Made by a program: the position numbers and the translations under genes | NCBI GenBank assembly: GCA_905215795.1 | Contig: CAJMRV010000005.1 | Location: 1-29,712 of the forward strand | Length of the DNA: 29,712 nucleotides | Reading direction: 5' to 3' | DNA from: an uncultured bacterium | GTDB taxonomy: Bacteria; Pseudomonadota; Gammaproteobacteria; Burkholderiales; Burkholderiaceae_F | Notes under the pieces: generated by a model | Databases searched by the model: none | Seen by the model: the letters and a program-made list of their open reading frames with translations, nothing else | Told to the model about the DNA's origin: nothing | In this document: piece by piece, positions 15,984-24,360 of the stretch | Layout of the letters: every line of letters begins with the position of its first letter | How positions within the stretch are numbered: the first letter of the stretch is position 1

Positions 15984-18900
15984 ATGAAGAACATCACTTG
16001 TTACACGGGCCAGGGCATGTTGTGCAGGCCCATGGATGTCGAAAACGACATCAGAAAATACGCCCCGACTTCGATTGAACCTGAATACGTTGTCTCGAAG
16101 GACGGGACTCTTCAACCCAATCCAAAGTTCCGCTTCGCGTTTTCAAAGTGCTTCGGTTGCTTCAACGTCTGCGGTGTGCGTTGCTCGATCGACAAGGAGA
16201 CCGATCGCGTCGTCCGCATCTGCGGGAATCCGTACGCCCTGACGAACAACGCCGGGGATCCGTTCCCCATGACGATGCCTCCGCGCAAGGCGATGGAGGC
16301 CCTCAGCCTCGCAACGGGTGCTCCTCAGCAGAACCGGGCCACCCTTTGCGGCCGCGGCAACGCCGTGATCGACGCCTTCGAGGACAAGCACCGCGTGCTC
16401 CAGTGCCTCAAGCGTGTGGGCAAGCGCGGTGAAAACAAGTGGAAGACGATTCCCTACGAAGTCATGCTCCGCGAGGTCGTCGAAGGCGGCGACCTCTTCG
16501 GCGAGGGGCATGTCGACGGCCTGCGCGCCATTTACAACGACAAGAATCCCGCGAGCAAGCGCTATCCAGAATTCGGCCCGGGCAAGAACCGGCTGTTCGT
16601 GGGCACGAACTCCGAAGAGAACGTCCGTTCTGATTTCTTCAAGCGCTTCTACAAGCGCGCATGGGGCACCCCGAACGTCGGCAACAAGAACTCCTACTGC
16701 GGTCACCAGCAGGTTGCGGGCTGCGCCCTCGGCTGCTTCGACTCGGTGAGCGCGGGTGCGCTTCCGATGACGGACTACGGCGAATGCGAATTCGCGATTT
16801 TCATCGGCACGAACCCGGGCATGAGCGGCATCGGCCTCAATACCGGCTCGCGCCGTCTTGCGAACGCCCGCACGGACCGGAAGAACTTCCACTACGTCGT
16901 CGTCGACCCGATCCTGCGCGCCCTGTCGAGCTCGAGCACGCCTGGTCAGGCGACCTGGCTGCCGATCCGGCCGGCCGGTGACACCGCCCTCCTTTTCGGC
17001 ATGCTGAGGACGATCATCAACGAGAAGCGCTTCAACAAGACCTTCCTCGAAAACCCGAGCCAGGAAGCCGCCGACAAGGCGGGCGAGGTGAACTACACGA
17101 ACGCGACCTACCTCGTCGTGAAAACGGAGGGTGATCCGCTCTACAACCAGTTCCTCACCGCCGATGCGATGGGCTTTGCGAAGGAACCCGGCAAGAACGA
17201 CGAAAAGGTCGTCATCCGTGCCTCCGACAAGAAGCCCGCGGGCTCGACGATCGCCGAACCGGCGGAACTTTTCTTCGAAGGCGACCTCGTCACGAAGGAC
17301 GGCCGCAAGGTTCACGTTGTGAGCGCCATGGAGCTTCTGCGCCGCCGCGTCAACGAACGCACGATGCAGCAGTACGCTGAACATTCCGGCATTCCTGTCG
17401 AGGAAATCGAGAAGCTCGCCCGAGAATTCACCTCCCACGGCCGCCGCGTTTCGATTGAGACGAACACGGCCTGCAACGCGACGGACGGCGGCATCTTTGG
17501 ATACGCGATGATCATGCTCGGGACGATGGTCGGTGCGCACAACGCCAAGGGCGGCATGTACCACACCTGCGGCGCCGGCATCGACGACGTCTTCGACATT
17601 TACGATGGGCCCTACAAGCTCAACGATTTCCCGCAGGCGAGCGAAACCGGCATCCTTGCCGAACGCGACGGTGACTACGAGAAGTCGACGGAGTACAAGG
17701 AACGCGTTGCACGTGGCGAGAATCCCTATCCCGCCAGCCAGCCGTGGTGCGACACCTTCATCCAGCGCAACTCGGGCGAACAGCTCGTTGCACACGCCAA
17801 CGCCGATCCGTTTGAGTTCAAGGCCTGGATCACGTGGGCGAACAATCCGCTCTACAACTGTTCGGGTCTCGGCGGCCAGAAGGCGATCCTTGATTCGATC
17901 AAGGATCCGAAGCGACTCGGCCTCATCATCGGCATCGACCCGTACGTGAACGAAACGAACGTCTACGCCGACTACCTCGTTCCGGACCTGCTTCAGTATG
18001 AAGAGTGGGCTCTCTCCAGGATGTGGGGCAGTGAATTGATGGGCTCGGTCGCCTGTGTTCCCGTCGTCGAGCCCCGCACGGTGAAGAACCGCGAGGGCCG
18101 TCACGTCTGCATGGAGCAGTTCGTCATCGACGTCTCCAAGATGCTCGGCCTGCCGGGCTTCGGCAAGAACGCCTTCAAGGACAAGAACGGACGCGCACGT
18201 TCGATCGATGTTGCGGAGGACTTCTACGTTCCGCTCTTCGCGAATGCCGCGATGGCCGGCACGCCTTTGCCCAGCCCCACGAAGGACGACGTCTTCTTCA
18301 CGAACGTCGACCGCATCGCCCCGCTTTTCAAGCAGCGCCTGACGCCCGACGAGTTCGGCCCGACGATGTTCATGCTCACGCGCGGCGGACGCTTCATCGA
18401 CGTCGACAAGAAATACGACGGGGACTTCTTCATTCCCGACATGCGTATGGACACGCAGTTCCAGGTCTACAACGAGAGCCTCGCCCGCCTCAAGGATTCC
18501 TACTCCGGCGAACATCTCGACGGTCAGCCGACTTGCGATTACGACCGCTTCTGGGACGGTTCGTACGTGAAGGACCACTGGAGCAGCAAGGACTATCCCT
18601 TCGCCTTCTCGACCTTCAAGTCGCAGCTGCGCAGTCCGTACTCCGCCGCGCTTCCGCGCGTGACTGCTCTCGAGCCGCACAACTTCATTCAGATGCATGA
18701 AGATGATGCCGCCCGCCTGGGCATCAAGACCGGCGACAGGGCGCGTGTCGAGACGCCGCTCGGCACTTCGATCGAAGGCGTCGTCCAGGCCGACAAGACC
18801 GTCGTGCGCGGGGCCGTTTTGGTTCCGACCGGCTACGGTCACACGCAGTTCGGTGCCTCGACGATGGTGGTCGACGGACATGAGATCCCGGGTGACGGGC

Positions 18901-19037
18901 GCCGCGGAGGCGGCATGCCGGTCAACGAGTTCAACATCGTCGACCCGACGCGTCACGGCGCGAGCCTCTACCGCGACCGCGTCTTCGGCGCGACGGCCCG
19001 TCATGGCGTGCCCGTCCGCGTCGTGAAGGTCGGTTGA
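15984..19037 (+). CDS. Molybdopterin oxidoreductase catalytic subunit, tetrathionate reductase (TtrA)-like
   Basis: The 1017-aa protein is of typical TtrA length. It has an N-terminal [4Fe-4S] motif (Cys56/59/63 and Cys122), a likely molybdenum-ligand Cys239 in SYCGHQ, and bis-MGD-binding domains through the C-terminal region (NEFNIVDPTRHG...). The block EVVEGGDLFGEGHVDGLRAI (residues 165-182) and GNAVIDAFED are close to TtrA as I recall it. A related acceptor such as another sulfur oxyanion or arsenate cannot be excluded. No Tat signal is present: the start is MKNITCYTGQGMLC, and the frame upstream is inside the ferredoxin gene. Export would therefore need the Tat signal of the TtrB-like partner. 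No TtrC-like membrane subunit or TtrRS regulators follow; a terminator does. Confidence 0.85.
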   Translation: MKNITCYTGQGMLCRPMDVENDIRKYAPTSIEPEYVVSKDGTLQPNPKFRFAFSKCFGCFNVCGVRCSIDKETDRVVRICGNPYALTNNAGDPFPMTMPPRKAMEALSLATGAPQQNRATLCGRGNAVIDAFEDKHRVLQCLKRVGKRGENKWKTIPYEVMLREVVEGGDLFGEGHVDGLRAIYNDKNPASKRYPEFGPGKNRLFVGTNSEENVRSDFFKRFYKRAWGTPNVGNKNSYCGHQQVAGCALGCFDSVSAGALPMTDYGECEFAIFIGTNPGMSGIGLNTGSRRLANARTDRKNFHYVVVDPILRALSSSSTPGQATWLPIRPAGDTALLFGMLRTIINEKRFNKTFLENPSQEAADKAGEVNYTNATYLVVKTEGDPLYNQFLTADAMGFAKEPGKNDEKVVIRASDKKPAGSTIAEPAELFFEGDLVTKDGRKVHVVSAMELLRRRVNERTMQQYAEHSGIPVEEIEKLAREFTSHGRRVSIETNTACNATDGGIFGYAMIMLGTMVGAHNAKGGMYHTCGAGIDDVFDIYDGPYKLNDFPQASETGILAERDGDYEKSTEYKERVARGENPYPASQPWCDTFIQRNSGEQLVAHANADPFEFKAWITWANNPLYNCSGLGGQKAILDSIKDPKRLGLIIGIDPYVNETNVYADYLVPDLLQYEEWALSRMWGSELMGSVACVPVVEPRTVKNREGRHVCMEQFVIDVSKMLGLPGFGKNAFKDKNGRARSIDVAEDFYVPLFANAAMAGTPLPSPTKDDVFFTNVDRIAPLFKQRLTPDEFGPTMFMLTRGGRFIDVDKKYDGDFFIPDMRMDTQFQVYNESLARLKDSYSGEHLDGQPTCDYDRFWDGSYVKDHWSSKDYPFAFSTFKSQLRSPYSAALPRVTALEPHNFIQMHEDDAARLGIKTGDRARVETPLGTSIEGVVQADKTVVRGAVLVPTGYGHTQFGASTMVVDGHEIPGDGRRGGGMPVNEFNIVDPTRHGASLYRDRVFGATARHGVPVRVVKVG

Positions 19038-19088
19038 ATCTCCTGAAGCGCAAGCTCCGCCGCCTCCGATGAGGGACGGCGGATGACG

Positions 19089-19119
19089 AAAGAGCCCCGG
19101 CAAAAACCGGGGCTCTTTT
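19089..19119 (+). terminator. Terminator between the converging TtrBA-like and hyd operons
   Basis: AAAGAGCCCCGG and CCGGGGCTCTTT form a perfect 12-bp stem with loop CAAAAA. The A- and T-flanks make it work in both directions, so it likely ends both operons. Confidence 0.92.
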
Positions 19120-19135
19120 CGTTGATGGGGAATTG

Positions 19136-20257
19136 TCAGACGCCCACGCGGCGGCGCCAGCGGCGGGAGGATCCCAGCTCGTTGCGTCCGATGTGGCGTC
19201 CCGGGACGGCGTCGATGGCCGCCTCGATGCGGCGGTTGTCCTCGGCGCCCACTTCGGTGCCGCTCTTGTTGTCGTAGAGCTGGTAGGAGCTGCGCGTCAC
19301 CTGCGGCGTCATGTTGGGCATGACGACGTTGCAGCCGTACGTGATCCCTTCGACGCGGCCGCCCGGACGCAGCGTCTCGAGGGCCGTGGCAGCGGCGATG
19401 TTCGCGCCGGTGAGCGTCAGGCGCGTCACGGCGATCATGTTGAGGGCGAGCTGCATGAGGCGCTCCTTCTCCATCATGCCTTCGCCGACCATGTCGCCGC
19501 CGTGGCTCGTGATGTAAGGGCCCATGCCGATCATGTCGGCGTCGATCTCCTCGAACGTCCTCACGTCGTGCACGAGGTCGGCGAGCGTCTGACCGGGAAG
19601 CCCGATCATGACGCCGGTGCCCACCTGGTAGCCCGTGGCGCGCAGGTCGGCGAGCGCGCGGTAGCGGTGCTCGAGGACCTTCTCGAATTTGCCCGGGGTG
19701 GAGTGCAGGCGGTTGAAGAGCTCCTCGTTGCTCGATTCGATTCGGAGGAGATAGCGGAGTCCCTTCGGGTTGCCGGCGGCCTCGGCCCAGCGGGCGTACA
19801 CCTCGCGGGTCTGTTCGCCGAGGCTCAGCGTGATCCCGAGGCCGTCGGGATTGAGTTCGTCGACGGTCTTCTCATGGATTTCGCGGAGGAGCTCCGAAAT
19901 GAATTCGATCCACTTCGGGTCGCGGCGTTCGCCCGCCTGGATGGCGATCGAGCCGTAGCCGAGGCGGTGCGCCTGGAGCGCGCAGTCGATGATCGCCTCG
20001 CGCTGGAGCGTGTAGCGCTCGACGCCGTGGTTGCTCTTGCGGATGCCGCAGTAACGGCAGTTCGCGGTGCAGATGTTGCTCACCTCGATCAGGCCGCGCA
20101 TGTACACGCCTTCGCCCATCGTGGCGGTGGTCGTCTCGAAGGCGGCCTTCCTGAGGAGCTCGACGTCGTCGGGCTCGGTGAGCGAGAGGAGGTGTTCGAG
20201 TTCGGCGTCGGTGCGTTCGGAACTCTTGGAGGCGAGGATGTCTTGGAGGGATCGCAT
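19136..20257 (-). CDS. hydE: [FeFe] hydrogenase maturase HydE (radical SAM)
   Basis: HydE is one of three proteins that build the 2Fe part of the H-cluster; it acts on the iron-cysteine intermediate made by HydG. The 373-aa protein carries the radical SAM motif CTANCRYC (Cys63/67/70) inside the HydE/BioB-type context VSNICTANCRYCGIR. Later blocks such as GVMIGLPGQTLADLVHD and MGPYITS are typical of HydE. The ATG at 20257 overlaps the hydF stop in a TAATG junction, which fixes the start and implies translational coupling. Longer upstream frames run inside hydF and are rejected. It is the last gene of the operon, followed by the shared terminator at 19089. Confidence 0.93.
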   Translation of the reverse strand: MRSLQDILASKSSERTDAELEHLLSLTEPDDVELLRKAAFETTTATMGEGVYMRGLIEVSNICTANCRYCGIRKSNHGVERYTLQREAIIDCALQAHRLGYGSIAIQAGERRDPKWIEFISELLREIHEKTVDELNPDGLGITLSLGEQTREVYARWAEAAGNPKGLRYLLRIESSNEELFNRLHSTPGKFEKVLEHRYRALADLRATGYQVGTGVMIGLPGQTLADLVHDVRTFEEIDADMIGMGPYITSHGGDMVGEGMMEKERLMQLALNMIAVTRLTLTGANIAAATALETLRPGGRVEGITYGCNVVMPNMTPQVTRSSYQLYDNKSGTEVGAEDNRRIEAAIDAVPGRHIGRNELGSSRRWRRRVGV

Positions 20258-21498
20258 TATCGGGAGCCTTGCGCGCCGAGGGCGTCGCGGTATGCCTCGA
20301 GGGCTTCGGGGTGGCACATCAGGATGCGTTCGAGAACGCCCTGCAGGTAGGAGATCGTCAGGCCGTAGTTGGTCATCGGGACGCCTTCGTCCATGGCGTG
20401 GCGCAGGCGCGCCAGCATGTGGCGGCGCGTCACCACGCAGCCGCCGCATTGGATGAGGACCTTGTAGTCGCGGAGGTTCTCGGGGAAGTCCTTGCCGACG
20501 GCGACGTCGATCTGGAGCTCGCCCACCTTCGAGCGCAGCCAGCGGGGGATCTTCACGCGGCCGATGTCGTCCTTCTGGGGATGATGGCTGCAGGTCTCGC
20601 AGATGAGCACCTTGTCGCCCGGCTTGAGCGAGGCGAGGGCGGCGGCGCCGCGGGCGAGCTCGATGAGGTCGCACTTGGCGTAGGCCATCTGCGTGGAGAA
20701 CGTCGTGAGCGGAATGTCCGCGGGGGACTGGCGCGCCACGCTCTCAATCACCTGGGAGTCGGCCATGATCAGGCGCGGCTTTCCGGTGAGGCCGGCGAGC
20801 ATCTCGGCGACGCGGTTCTCCTGGACGACGCAGCACTTGGCGCCCGCGTCGAGGAGCTCGCGGATCGCCTGGACCTGCGGCAGGATGAGGCGGCCCTTGG
20901 GGGCGCCGGTGTCGATCGGGGTGACGAGTACGACGGTGTCGCCCGCGCCGACGAGGTCGCCCACGAGGGCGCGGTCGGGTTCGGCGTGTTCGGCGAGGGC
21001 CTCGACGATGCCCTGGCGGAGGGCGTCGACGCCCTCCTTGGTCTTCGCGGCGGTGAGGAAGACGGGGAGCCCGGTGGCGCGCGCCTTGGCGAGCACTTCT
21101 TCGCCGGGGACCTGTTCATCGACCTGGTTGAAGACGAGCACGGCGGGGATGTTGAGCTTGGAGACGCGCTCGATGAGGCGTTCCTCCTCGTCGCCGAACG
21201 TGCCGGCGGTCGTCACGATCAGGGCGAGGTCCATCCATTCGAGCACGGAGAGCGAACGCTTGACGCGCGCGAGCCCCAGGTCGTCGACGTCGTCGACGCC
21301 CGCGGTGTCGATGAAGACGACCGGACCGATCGGTGCGAGCTCGGCGGACTTCTCGACGGGGTCCGTCGTGGTGCCCGGAACCGAGGAGACGATCGAGATC
21401 GTCTGGTTGGTGAGCGCGTTGATCAGCGAGCTCTTGCCCGCGTTGCGCCTGCCGAAGAAGCCGATGTGGAGTCGGAGACCCTTGGGTGTGCCCAGCAT
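20257..21498 (-). CDS. hydF: [FeFe] hydrogenase maturation GTPase HydF
   Basis: HydF is the scaffold on which the 2Fe subcluster is assembled before transfer to HydA. The 413-aa protein has an N-terminal GTPase domain: P-loop GRRNAGKSS (16-24), DTAG (64-67) and NQVD (124-127). A dimerisation region follows, then a C-terminal cluster domain with Cys303-Ser-His305 and Cys351-Gly-Gly-Cys354. The textbook motif is CxH-x(46-53)-HCxxC. Here the residue before Cys351 is Gln350 instead of His, so the fourth ligand may differ. The ATG at 21498 has AGAGG upstream. A terminator-like hairpin separates it from hydC, so expression may be lower than that of the structural genes. Confidence 0.93.
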   Translation of the reverse strand: MLGTPKGLRLHIGFFGRRNAGKSSLINALTNQTISIVSSVPGTTTDPVEKSAELAPIGPVVFIDTAGVDDVDDLGLARVKRSLSVLEWMDLALIVTTAGTFGDEEERLIERVSKLNIPAVLVFNQVDEQVPGEEVLAKARATGLPVFLTAAKTKEGVDALRQGIVEALAEHAEPDRALVGDLVGAGDTVVLVTPIDTGAPKGRLILPQVQAIRELLDAGAKCCVVQENRVAEMLAGLTGKPRLIMADSQVIESVARQSPADIPLTTFSTQMAYAKCDLIELARGAAALASLKPGDKVLICETCSHHPQKDDIGRVKIPRWLRSKVGELQIDVAVGKDFPENLRDYKVLIQCGGCVVTRRHMLARLRHAMDEGVPMTNYGLTISYLQGVLERILMCHPEALEAYRDALGAQGSR

Positions 21499-21514
21499 GG
21501 AATTGGAACCTCTG

Positions 21515-21558
21515 AAAAAGTGAAGAGCCGGAAAAGGTAATACCTTAACCAGCTCTTC
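21515..21558 (-). terminator. Leaky terminator or attenuator between hydC and hydF
   Basis: On the minus strand GAAGAGCTGGTTAAGGT pairs with ACCTTTTCCGGCTCTTC around loop ATT, with two T-T mismatches and one wobble. A five-T run follows. It lies inside the operon, so readthrough must occur if hydFE have no other promoter. Confidence 0.7.
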
Positions 21559-21583
21559 GTTGGAAAGAAATTATTCTTTCTGA

Positions 21584-22252
21584 TTACTTCTCTTCGTTCG
21601 TACGGATCACGTCACGTTCGAACCAGATCGGGGAGTGGTGCTCGGCGGCTTCCACGGAGATGGTGCCGGGGCCGAAGCGCCAGATGCCCTTGAAGTGCTC
21701 CATGGAGAGGAGCGCCAGCGGGATGTGGGCGCCGACGACCATGAGCGAGCAGATGATGGAGCCCCAGACGTGGAAGTAGAACGTCCACATGTAGACCATC
21801 TTGCCGAAGAGCGGAGCGCCGAGCCAGAGCATCCAGCCGGTGACCGCGAGGGCGACGATCATGCCCATGAAGATGAGGTAGGACATCTTCTGGCCGCCGT
21901 TGTAGCGACCCTGCGGGGGAACTTCAACAGGACCGAAGGGGATCTTGAAGAAGCGGCGCGGGTAACCACCGAAGTTGCGGAACCAGCGGATCGTGTTCAT
22001 GTCCCATTCCATGCAGGCCTTCATGATCAGCGCGAAGCGATCGGGGGCGAGCAGGACGAAGGCGAGCAGGTTGAACGTGAAGACGGCGCCCAGGATCAAG
22101 TGGGCGAGCATCGCGTTCTCGGCGGCCTGCTCGGCCGGGTTCATGAAGTACACGTACACGCCCGTGAAAAGGAGGGCGAACCACGTGATGGCGTTCACGC
22201 CGTGGAAGATTTTGTCAGGTGCGTGGAAACGCAGGATGCGATCATTACTCAT
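21584..22252 (-). CDS. hydC: Cytochrome b membrane subunit of the hydrogenase (formate dehydrogenase gamma-like)
   Basis: This 222-aa inner-membrane diheme cytochrome b resembles FdnI/FdoI. It should take electrons from the periplasmic hydrogenase and pass them to the quinone pool. Four hydrophobic segments lie near residues 18-38, 50-70, 122-145 and 155-182. Candidate heme ligands are His17, His51, His161 and His176, spaced much as in FdnI. The start at 22252 overlaps the end of hydB by eight bases and has a strong site, GGAGGA, so the pair is coupled. The symbol hydC is used descriptively; as I recall, the equivalent gene in the Shewanella hydAB operon is called fdhC. Its context, not its sequence alone, assigns it to the hydrogenase. 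Confidence 0.85.
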   Translation of the reverse strand: MSNDRILRFHAPDKIFHGVNAITWFALLFTGVYVYFMNPAEQAAENAMLAHLILGAVFTFNLLAFVLLAPDRFALIMKACMEWDMNTIRWFRNFGGYPRRFFKIPFGPVEVPPQGRYNGGQKMSYLIFMGMIVALAVTGWMLWLGAPLFGKMVYMWTFYFHVWGSIICSLMVVGAHIPLALLSMEHFKGIWRFGPGTISVEAAEHHSPIWFERDVIRTNEEK

Positions 22253-22604
22253 GGTGTTCCTCCGACGTCGTGGCAGCGAGCATGCTGCGCGGGGTGTAGT
22301 GCGTGTGCAGCAGACCGTGCATGGTGTGGTCCACGGGCTTGGCGTTGAGGTCCTTGTAGACCTGCATGACCGTAGGGTTCTGGTGGGAGCAGGAGAGACC
22401 CATCTTCTGGCAGAGCAGGTCGTCCTTGTAGAGGCCGGCCTGGCGGGCCTTGATGATCTGACCGCGGCGGGAGATCAGGTCGCTGATGGCGTAGCCGCAG
22501 ACGGCGACGGCCGCGACGCACAGCCCCGTGACTTTCAGGAAGCCGCGGCGACCGAGGATGAGAGCGGCGGGACGCTCAGCGTAAGAATAGTTCTGAGAAA
22601 ACAT
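22245..22604 (-). CDS. hydB: Periplasmic [FeFe] hydrogenase small subunit
   Basis: This is a 119-aa iron-hydrogenase small subunit. A clear Tat signal is present: RRGFLKVTG (Arg19-Arg20) followed by a hydrophobic stretch to about residue 42. The mature part (DLISRRGQIIKARQAGLYKDD...) is the short helical chain that wraps around HydA in Desulfovibrio-type enzymes. HydA has no signal of its own, so the heterodimer is presumably exported folded through this signal. AAGGA precedes the ATG. hydA lies 22 bases upstream and hydC overlaps the stop by eight bases. Confidence 0.9.
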   Translation of the reverse strand: MFSQNYSYAERPAALILGRRGFLKVTGLCVAAVAVCGYAISDLISRRGQIIKARQAGLYKDDLLCQKMGLSCSHQNPTVMQVYKDLNAKPVDHTMHGLLHTHYTPRSMLAATTSEEHHE

Positions 22605-22626
22605 AGATTATTTCCTTAGTTAAGCA

Positions 22627-23985
22627 TCAGGCGCGCAGGGGCAGGGGCATGGTCGGGTTGAGCCAAGCCGTGCCGGACTTCTGGACAGGCTGGCCGCCGC
22701 CGTTGATGCAACCACCCGGGCAGTTCATGACTTCGATGAAGTGGTAGCGGTTCTTATCCACGTGCACGCGGTTGAGGACTTCCTTGAGGCCCTGGTTCGC
22801 GCCGTTGACGACGCAGACGCGGATCTCGAGGACCTTGCCGTCGAGGGCCTTGACGGGAACGGGGATCGTGGCTTCGACGATGGCGTTGTCGTGACCACGG
22901 ACGACCTTGATGTTTTCGTTTTCAAGATCCTTGCCGGAAAGGGCGAAGTAGGCCGTACGGAGGGCGGCTTCCATCACACCACCGGAAACACCGAAGATCG
23001 TGCCGGCGCCCGAGTAGATCTCGAGGGGCTTGCGTTCGTGCGTTTCGGACGGCATCTGAAGCGGGTTGATGCCCTTGCGGCGCATGAGCTCGGCGAGGTC
23101 ACGGGCCGTGAGGGAGGCGTCGATGTCCTGGTAGGACGGCGTGTCCTTCGGGATGACGTTGTTGGCGATGGCCCAGCGCCAGCCGGTGTTCATTTCCGGA
23201 CGGGCGGCTTCGAAGATCTTGGCCGTGCACGGGGTCACGGAGACGAAGAAGATCTTGCGGGGGTCGCACTTGAAGATGCGCTGGGCAGCCCAGGTCTTGG
23301 CGAGGGCGCCGCCCATCTGCAGCGGGGACTTGGCCGTCGAGAGGTGCGGGAGCAGGTCGGCGTGGTACGTTTCAGCGTTCTTGACCCAGGCAGGGCAGCA
23401 GGACGTGAAGTGCGGGAACGGGTGCTTGGCCTGTTCGTCGACTTCCGGGCCGCGTTCGCCGAGGAGCCAGTACTGGACCTTCTTGACGAATTCCGTGCCT
23501 TCCTCGAGGATGGTCTGGTCGGCGGAGTTGTTGCAGTCGTAGACCTGGAAGCCGAGGGCTTCGAGGGAGTTGATCAGCTGGCCGGTGGAGAGTTCGCCGG
23601 GCTTGCCGCCGAATTCCTCGCAGATCGACACGCGGACGGCCGGGGACGGATGGGCCACGCAGATGCGGTCCTTGTCGTCGAGCATTTCTTCGACCTGGTC
23701 GACGAACGTCATCTGTTCGATGGCGTTGAACGGGCAGGCGATCAGGCACTGGCCGCAGGACACGCAGGCGTCCTCGATGATCTTGTGCTTGGCACCAAGG
23801 CCGCCGTGGATGGCGCCGGTCGGGCAGAACTTGCTGCAGGTGTCGCAACCGACGCAGTGTTCCTGGTTGATCTTGATGATGCCGCGAAGTTCACCCTTGC
23901 GAAGGTTCCCTTCAAAGGCGGGGCCGTTCTCGCCGTAGGCGTTGTCGCCGGGCAGGAAGGTGTTCACTTTGATAGTGCTGGACAT
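22627..23985 (-). CDS. hydA: [FeFe] hydrogenase large (catalytic) subunit
   Basis: The 452-aa subunit catalyses reversible H2 oxidation. Two [4Fe-4S] clusters (Cys44/47/50/54 and Cys74/77/80/84) precede the H-cluster domain. The three signature blocks are TSCCPAW (194-200, ligand Cys197, proton-relay Cys196), TPCTAKIFE (251-259, ligand Cys253, Lys256) and EVMNCPGGCINGGGQP (418-433, ligands Cys422 and Cys426). The second block is normally MPCxxKxxE; here Thr251 replaces the Met. Size and the separate small subunit fit the dimeric periplasmic type. AGGAG lies nine bases before the ATG. The enzyme probably oxidises H2 for respiration, given HydC; evolution of H2 is possible. Confidence 0.95.
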   Translation of the reverse strand: MSSTIKVNTFLPGDNAYGENGPAFEGNLRKGELRGIIKINQEHCVGCDTCSKFCPTGAIHGGLGAKHKIIEDACVSCGQCLIACPFNAIEQMTFVDQVEEMLDDKDRICVAHPSPAVRVSICEEFGGKPGELSTGQLINSLEALGFQVYDCNNSADQTILEEGTEFVKKVQYWLLGERGPEVDEQAKHPFPHFTSCCPAWVKNAETYHADLLPHLSTAKSPLQMGGALAKTWAAQRIFKCDPRKIFFVSVTPCTAKIFEAARPEMNTGWRWAIANNVIPKDTPSYQDIDASLTARDLAELMRRKGINPLQMPSETHERKPLEIYSGAGTIFGVSGGVMEAALRTAYFALSGKDLENENIKVVRGHDNAIVEATIPVPVKALDGKVLEIRVCVVNGANQGLKEVLNRVHVDKNRYHFIEVMNCPGGCINGGGQPVQKSGTAWLNPTMPLPLRA

Positions 23986-24000
23986 GTGTAAAAGCTCCTG

Positions 24001-24016
24001 TCGTCCCGTGGGACGA
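24001..24016. repeat. 7-2-7 inverted repeat beside the hydA ribosome site
   Basis: TCGTCCC-GT-GGGACGA is a near-perfect dyad directly upstream of the hydA AGGAG (23995-23999). With a 2-base centre it suits a protein-binding site better than an RNA hairpin. Confidence 0.4.
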
Positions 24017-24113
24017 ATTGACCACCGGCTCCACTGGGGGGGCGGATGGTCGACAAAGGGGTCACCGAAGGTAGGTCCGACGGGAAAATTGACAGGTCCG
24101 CCGGAGGGCTTCG

Positions 24114-24143
24114 AATACAGGTAAGCATTGTATGAAGGTTCAA
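24114..24143 (-). promoter_or_regulatory. Possible hydA promoter
   Basis: On the minus strand TTGAAC (24143-24138) and TGTATT (24119-24114) are separated by 18 bases, each 4 of 6 to consensus. This implies a leader of about 120 bases. Confidence 0.4.
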
Positions 24144-24360
24144 CACCCTCTGGCTAGTAAAAAGTAGGAGAAAAGCTACTCATTGAGGCTTACTCGACCC
24201 CCTGAATGAGACAAAACCCCTAGTTTATTACCCATCGTATATCAACCTGCGGAACCTGTTAGGAAACTTCTATCAAAGAAAGGCCCCTCCTACGATGCGG
24301 CAAAATATGTGAAAAAAGTAACTCCCTGATGTTTTAGGCAAAGAGCCGACATTTTGGTCG

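Noticed and set aside
24233..24297. CATCGTA/TACGATG dyad with about 50 bases between arms
   Set aside because: Arms of seven bases at this distance are expected by chance and no supporting context was seen.
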